From contig DAIDHB010000199.1 in NCBI GenBank assembly GCA_027452145.1, positions 1-39,242 of the forward strand: a DNA stretch of 39,242 bases, in the 5' to 3' direction. The position numbers and the translations under genes are program-made. Positions within the stretch are counted from its first letter, which is position 1. The number at the start of each line of letters is the position of its first letter. Source of the stretch: Planctomycetales bacterium (GTDB taxonomy: Bacteria > Planctomycetota > Planctomycetia > Isosphaerales > Isosphaeraceae). Shown in pieces: positions 36,777 to 39,242 of this stretch. Below the pieces are notes generated by a model. The model ran no database searches. It saw nothing but the letters and a program-made list of their open reading frames with translations, and was not told where the DNA came from.

Positions 36777-37970
36777 TCAGATCACCCTCCGCAGGCCGTC
36801 GATCACGGATCGGTTCGCGGCCTGCATCGCCGGCACGAAGCCGCTGGCGAAGCCCACGAACAGCGACACGCCGAGCCCCTGCAAGGCGACGCTCCAGGGG
36901 ATGTAGAAGAAGGGCAGGAAACCGGAGGTGAACTTCGAGAGGTCCACGACCTCGAAGAGGGCCTTGCAGCCCAGCGAGCCGAGGGCCCCGCCGAATCCGG
37001 CCACGAGCATCGACTCGGCCAGCACGATGAACAGGATCAGCCCCTTCTCGAAGCCGATCGCCTTGAGCACGGCGATCTCCCTGGTCCGCTCGCGCATCGA
37101 CATCGCCATCGCGTTGCTCGCCACGCAGAGGAGCGAGAAGACGACCGCCAGGCCGATGATCCGGATCATGCCCCGGAGGTCGCCCATCATCTCCTCGAAC
37201 ATCTTGCCGAAGGCCTCCTCGGTCTTGGTGCGCGTCGGCGAGTCGCTGTTGCGGAACATGCTGTCGATCGCGTTGCCCACCGCGGCCATCGCGCCGGCGC
37301 TCTTGCACCTGGTGAAGATCATCCCGGCGTTCCCCGATCGGTTGGAGCTGGCCGAACGCGTGGAGCTGCCGGCGATCGCGACGCGCTTGAGGGCCTCGTC
37401 GAACGTGTCGAAGCGGATCAGGCACATCCGCAGGTCGCGGTCGCTCGGGCCGTCGTAGATGCCCCGCACCTTGAGCAGCAGGTCGATGGGATACAGGTCC
37501 CCCTTCAGCGGCAGGGGGTCCCCAACCTGAAGCTTCTTCTCGACGGCCAGCTTGCGGCCGATGACGCACGCGTCCCGATTCTCCTGGAACGCCTTGAGCT
37601 GATCCGCCGGGATCGTGAATTCGTCCATCACCCGGAAGACCGTCTTCGGGTCGACGCAGAACTGCGCGAACGGGACGACCTCGTCCTTGTACTTGCCGCC
37701 GTACCAGTTGAAGGGTGTTGTCGCCTCGACGCCGTCCAGCGCCGCGACCTTCTCGACGTACGAGATCGGGATCATTCCCGCGAACCCGTTGGCGTTGAGG
37801 GTCGCGACCCGGTTGTGCACCCGGCTCCCCGCGCTGACCTCGTCGTTCATGGCGAAGAACGAGACCAGGATCATCATCAGGAACAGGCAGATCGCCGTGG
37901 ATGCAACCGTCAGGACCGAGCGTATCGGGTTGCGCCCGATGTTGCGGAAGATGTAATTGAGGTATTTCAT
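36777..37970 (-). CDS. FtsX/MacB-type ABC transporter permease (first)
   Basis: This protein has 397 residues from ATG at 37970, which overlaps the ATPase stop by four bases (ATGA); a longer frame to 38432 is a shadow of the ATPase gene. MKYLNYIFRNIGRNPIRSVL with TVASTAICLFLMMILVSFF is the usual N-terminal helix. A periplasmic part of about 200 residues follows, then three helices starting near IRIIGLAVVFSLLCVASNAM with the coupling region SMRERTREIAVLKAIGF. The C-terminal VPAMQAANRSVIDGLRRVI matches the family. It is more distant from the other permease than a recent duplicate would be. Confidence 0.93.
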   Translation of the reverse strand: MKYLNYIFRNIGRNPIRSVLTVASTAICLFLMMILVSFFAMNDEVSAGSRVHNRVATLNANGFAGMIPISYVEKVAALDGVEATTPFNWYGGKYKDEVVPFAQFCVDPKTVFRVMDEFTIPADQLKAFQENRDACVIGRKLAVEKKLQVGDPLPLKGDLYPIDLLLKVRGIYDGPSDRDLRMCLIRFDTFDEALKRVAIAGSSTRSASSNRSGNAGMIFTRCKSAGAMAAVGNAIDSMFRNSDSPTRTKTEEAFGKMFEEMMGDLRGMIRIIGLAVVFSLLCVASNAMAMSMRERTREIAVLKAIGFEKGLILFIVLAESMLVAGFGGALGSLGCKALFEVVDLSKFTSGFLPFFYIPWSVALQGLGVSLFVGFASGFVPAMQAANRSVIDGLRRVI

Positions 37971-38683
37971 GATGCGGCCGTGATCCGGGGATCCTGGAAG
38001 ACATCGTCGACGAGGTGCCCCTTGTCGAGGTGGAGCGTCCGCGTCGCCCGCTGCGCGGCCAGCGGGTCGTGGGTGACCATGACGACGGTCTTCTGGAACT
38101 CGCGATTGAGCAATTCCATCAGGTCGAGGATCTCGCCGGCCGTCGTCCGGTCGAGGTCGCCGGTAGGCTCGTCGGCGACGAGGAGATACGGATCCGTCAC
38201 GATGGCCCGCGCGATCGCCACGCGCTGTTCCTGGCCACCGGAGAGCTGGCGCGGGTAGTGATGCTCGCGGCCCTCCAGCCCGACGATCCGGAGTGCCGTC
38301 GCCACGTTCTTCCGCCGCTTCTGCCGGGGCAGGTCCGTCAGCAGGAGCGGCAGCTCGACGTTTTCGAACGCGGTCAGCACCGGGATGAGGTTGTAGGTCT
38401 GGAAGATGAAGCCGACGTTGTCGGCCCGCCACCGCGTGATGGCGGATTCGCTGAGCACCCCCAGGTCCTGCCCGTGCACCACCACCTCGCCACGCGTGGC
38501 GTAATCCAGGCCGGCGATCAGGTTCAGCAGGGTCGTCTTGCCCGAGCCCGACGGGCCCATCAGCGCGAGGAACTCCCCCTCGGCGACGGCCAGGTCCAGG
38601 TCGACCAGCACCGGGATGACGAACTCGTCGCGACGGTACTCCTTGTCCACCTGGCGCAGCTCGATCGAATTCGCCTTTCCCAT
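37967..38683 (-). CDS. ABC transporter ATP-binding protein (LolD/MacB type)
   Basis: This protein has 238 residues from ATG at 38683; an in-frame GTG at 38710 would add nine residues with no better ribosome site. Walker A is GPSGSGKTT (43-51), Q-loop FIFQTYNLIP, signature LSGGQEQRVAIARA, Walker B LLVADEPTGDLD and H-loop VMVTHD. These place it in the LolD/MacB/FtsE group that energises FtsX-type permeases. The ATGA overlap with the first permease indicates translational coupling. The usual glutamine after SGGQ is replaced by glutamate (SGGQEQRV), a tolerated variation. Confidence 0.96.
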   Translation of the reverse strand: MGKANSIELRQVDKEYRRDEFVIPVLVDLDLAVAEGEFLALMGPSGSGKTTLLNLIAGLDYATRGEVVVHGQDLGVLSESAITRWRADNVGFIFQTYNLIPVLTAFENVELPLLLTDLPRQKRRKNVATALRIVGLEGREHHYPRQLSGGQEQRVAIARAIVTDPYLLVADEPTGDLDRTTAGEILDLMELLNREFQKTVVMVTHDPLAAQRATRTLHLDKGHLVDDVFQDPRITAAS

Positions 38684-38723
38684 CCCCCGATGGCCTTTCG
38701 TGCTGGGCACCGCGACGGCGCCA

Positions 38724-39242
38724 TTACTGGAGGACGCGCACGACCTCGTTGTCGCGCAGCGCCTTCGTCGGATTGAGGACCACGAACTCGCCCGCCTTCA
38801 GCCCCGACTCGACGCGGGCCCGTTCGTCGCTGCTGTTGGCGACCTCGACCCGCCGCCTGCGCACCACGTCCCCGTCGCCGATCACCCAGACGTGATCGTT
38901 GCCGTTCTCCTGGAAGAGTGCCGATCGGGGGACGAAAAGGTAGATGCGATTCACGTCCGGACTTCGGACGCTCTCGCTCGGGAGGAAATGCACGGTGGCG
39001 GCCAGTTCGGGAAAGAGCTTGTCGTCGGGGTCGAGGATCTCGACCTTCACCTTGACCGTCGCGCGGGTGCGATCACTCAGGGTAAGGATCTGCCGCAAGC
39101 TGCCGCGATAGCGCTTCGACGGGATTGCACTGACGGAGACCTCGGCCGGCTGGCCGATCGCGATCCGCCAGAGCAGCCCCTCGGAGACATCCGTCTCGAC
39201 GTCCATGTGATTCAGGTCGGCGATCGTGACGACGGCCGTCCG
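38724..39242 (-). CDS. Periplasmic adaptor (MacA/HlyD-type) subunit, 5' end outside window
   Basis: The C-terminal 172 residues are visible; the reading frame is open to the window edge. Characteristic adaptor segments are present: TVVTIADL-type strand leading to VETDVSE (seen as VVTIADLNHMDVETDV), IGQPAEVSVSAIPSKRYRG (the beta-barrel part), TVKVKVEILDPDDKLFPELAATVHF, then IYLFVPRSALFQENGNDHVW and VESGLKAGEFVVLNPTKAL. It is the first gene of the operon with the ATPase 40 bases downstream, and links the inner-membrane permeases to the periplasm and probably to an outer-membrane partner. The N-terminal coiled coil and anchor cannot be judged. Confidence 0.9.
   Translation of the reverse strand, partial: RTAVVTIADLNHMDVETDVSEGLLWRIAIGQPAEVSVSAIPSKRYRGSLRQILTLSDRTRATVKVKVEILDPDDKLFPELAATVHFLPSESVRSPDVNRIYLFVPRSALFQENGNDHVWVIGDGDVVRRRRVEVANSSDERARVESGLKAGEFVVLNPTKALRDNEVVRVLQ

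Noticed and set aside
35614..38004. Long open frame across both ABC permease genes
   Set aside because: Same-strand but shifted frame; the permease frames have clear membrane helices and stops consistent with separate genes.

Overview
The window is GC-rich bacterial chromosome, most probably from a planctomycete and perhaps from the Isosphaeraceae/Gemmatales side of the phylum. This is inferred from gene content, not from a marker gene: a cytochrome-domain DUF1549/DUF1553 protein next to a DUF1501 protein, a MoxR/DUF58/BatA/vWA cluster ending in a squalene-cyclase-like toroid protein, a giant PQQ-propeller protein, and plastocyanin-like carboxypeptidase-regulatory-like secreted proteins. No rRNA, tRNA, phage, insertion sequence or CRISPR array was seen.

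Layout. (1) 1-12596, all on the minus strand: a seven-gene run in the order MoxR AAA+ ATPase, DUF58, BatA-type vWA protein, second vWA membrane protein, 1309-residue DUF4175-like coiled-coil protein, secreted charged protein, and a toroid-repeat protein cut by the window edge. Several genes overlap or nearly touch. The one large gap, between DUF58 and BatA, is filled by a heptanucleotide repeat array with inverted copies at its far end. (2) 12951-17528: a 1525-residue exported TPR/PQQ-propeller protein preceded by a good -35/-10 promoter. (3) 17529-20069: two paralogous exported cupredoxin-like proteins, one with a signal peptide and one a lipoprotein, with hairpin-forming repeats downstream. 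(4) 20347-21546 (+): a class C beta-lactamase-type serine hydrolase, separated from the convergent DUF1501 gene by a 32-bp near-perfect inverted repeat. (5) 21680-27916 (-): a directional run of ptsI, a small membrane protein, the two-heme-motif DUF1549/DUF1553 protein and DUF1501, with a sigma-54-like site upstream of ptsI. (6) 28292-33952 (-): an NCS2-like permease, an MFS transporter and an exported beta-helix protein. (7) 34222-35544 (+): rarA. (8) 35607-39242 (-): an ABC export-type operon of adaptor (partial), ATPase and two FtsX/MacB-type permeases.

How the genes may work together. Region 1 looks like a MoxR-vWA chaperone or surveillance module acting at the inner membrane and exporting or assembling periplasmic coiled-coil and toroid partners; its role is not established from sequence. 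Regions 2-4 encode mostly exported proteins of unknown substrate. Region 8 is a typical MacAB-like efflux or lipoprotein-handling assembly. Most apparent long reading frames opposite these genes are shadows caused by high GC content and are not annotated.
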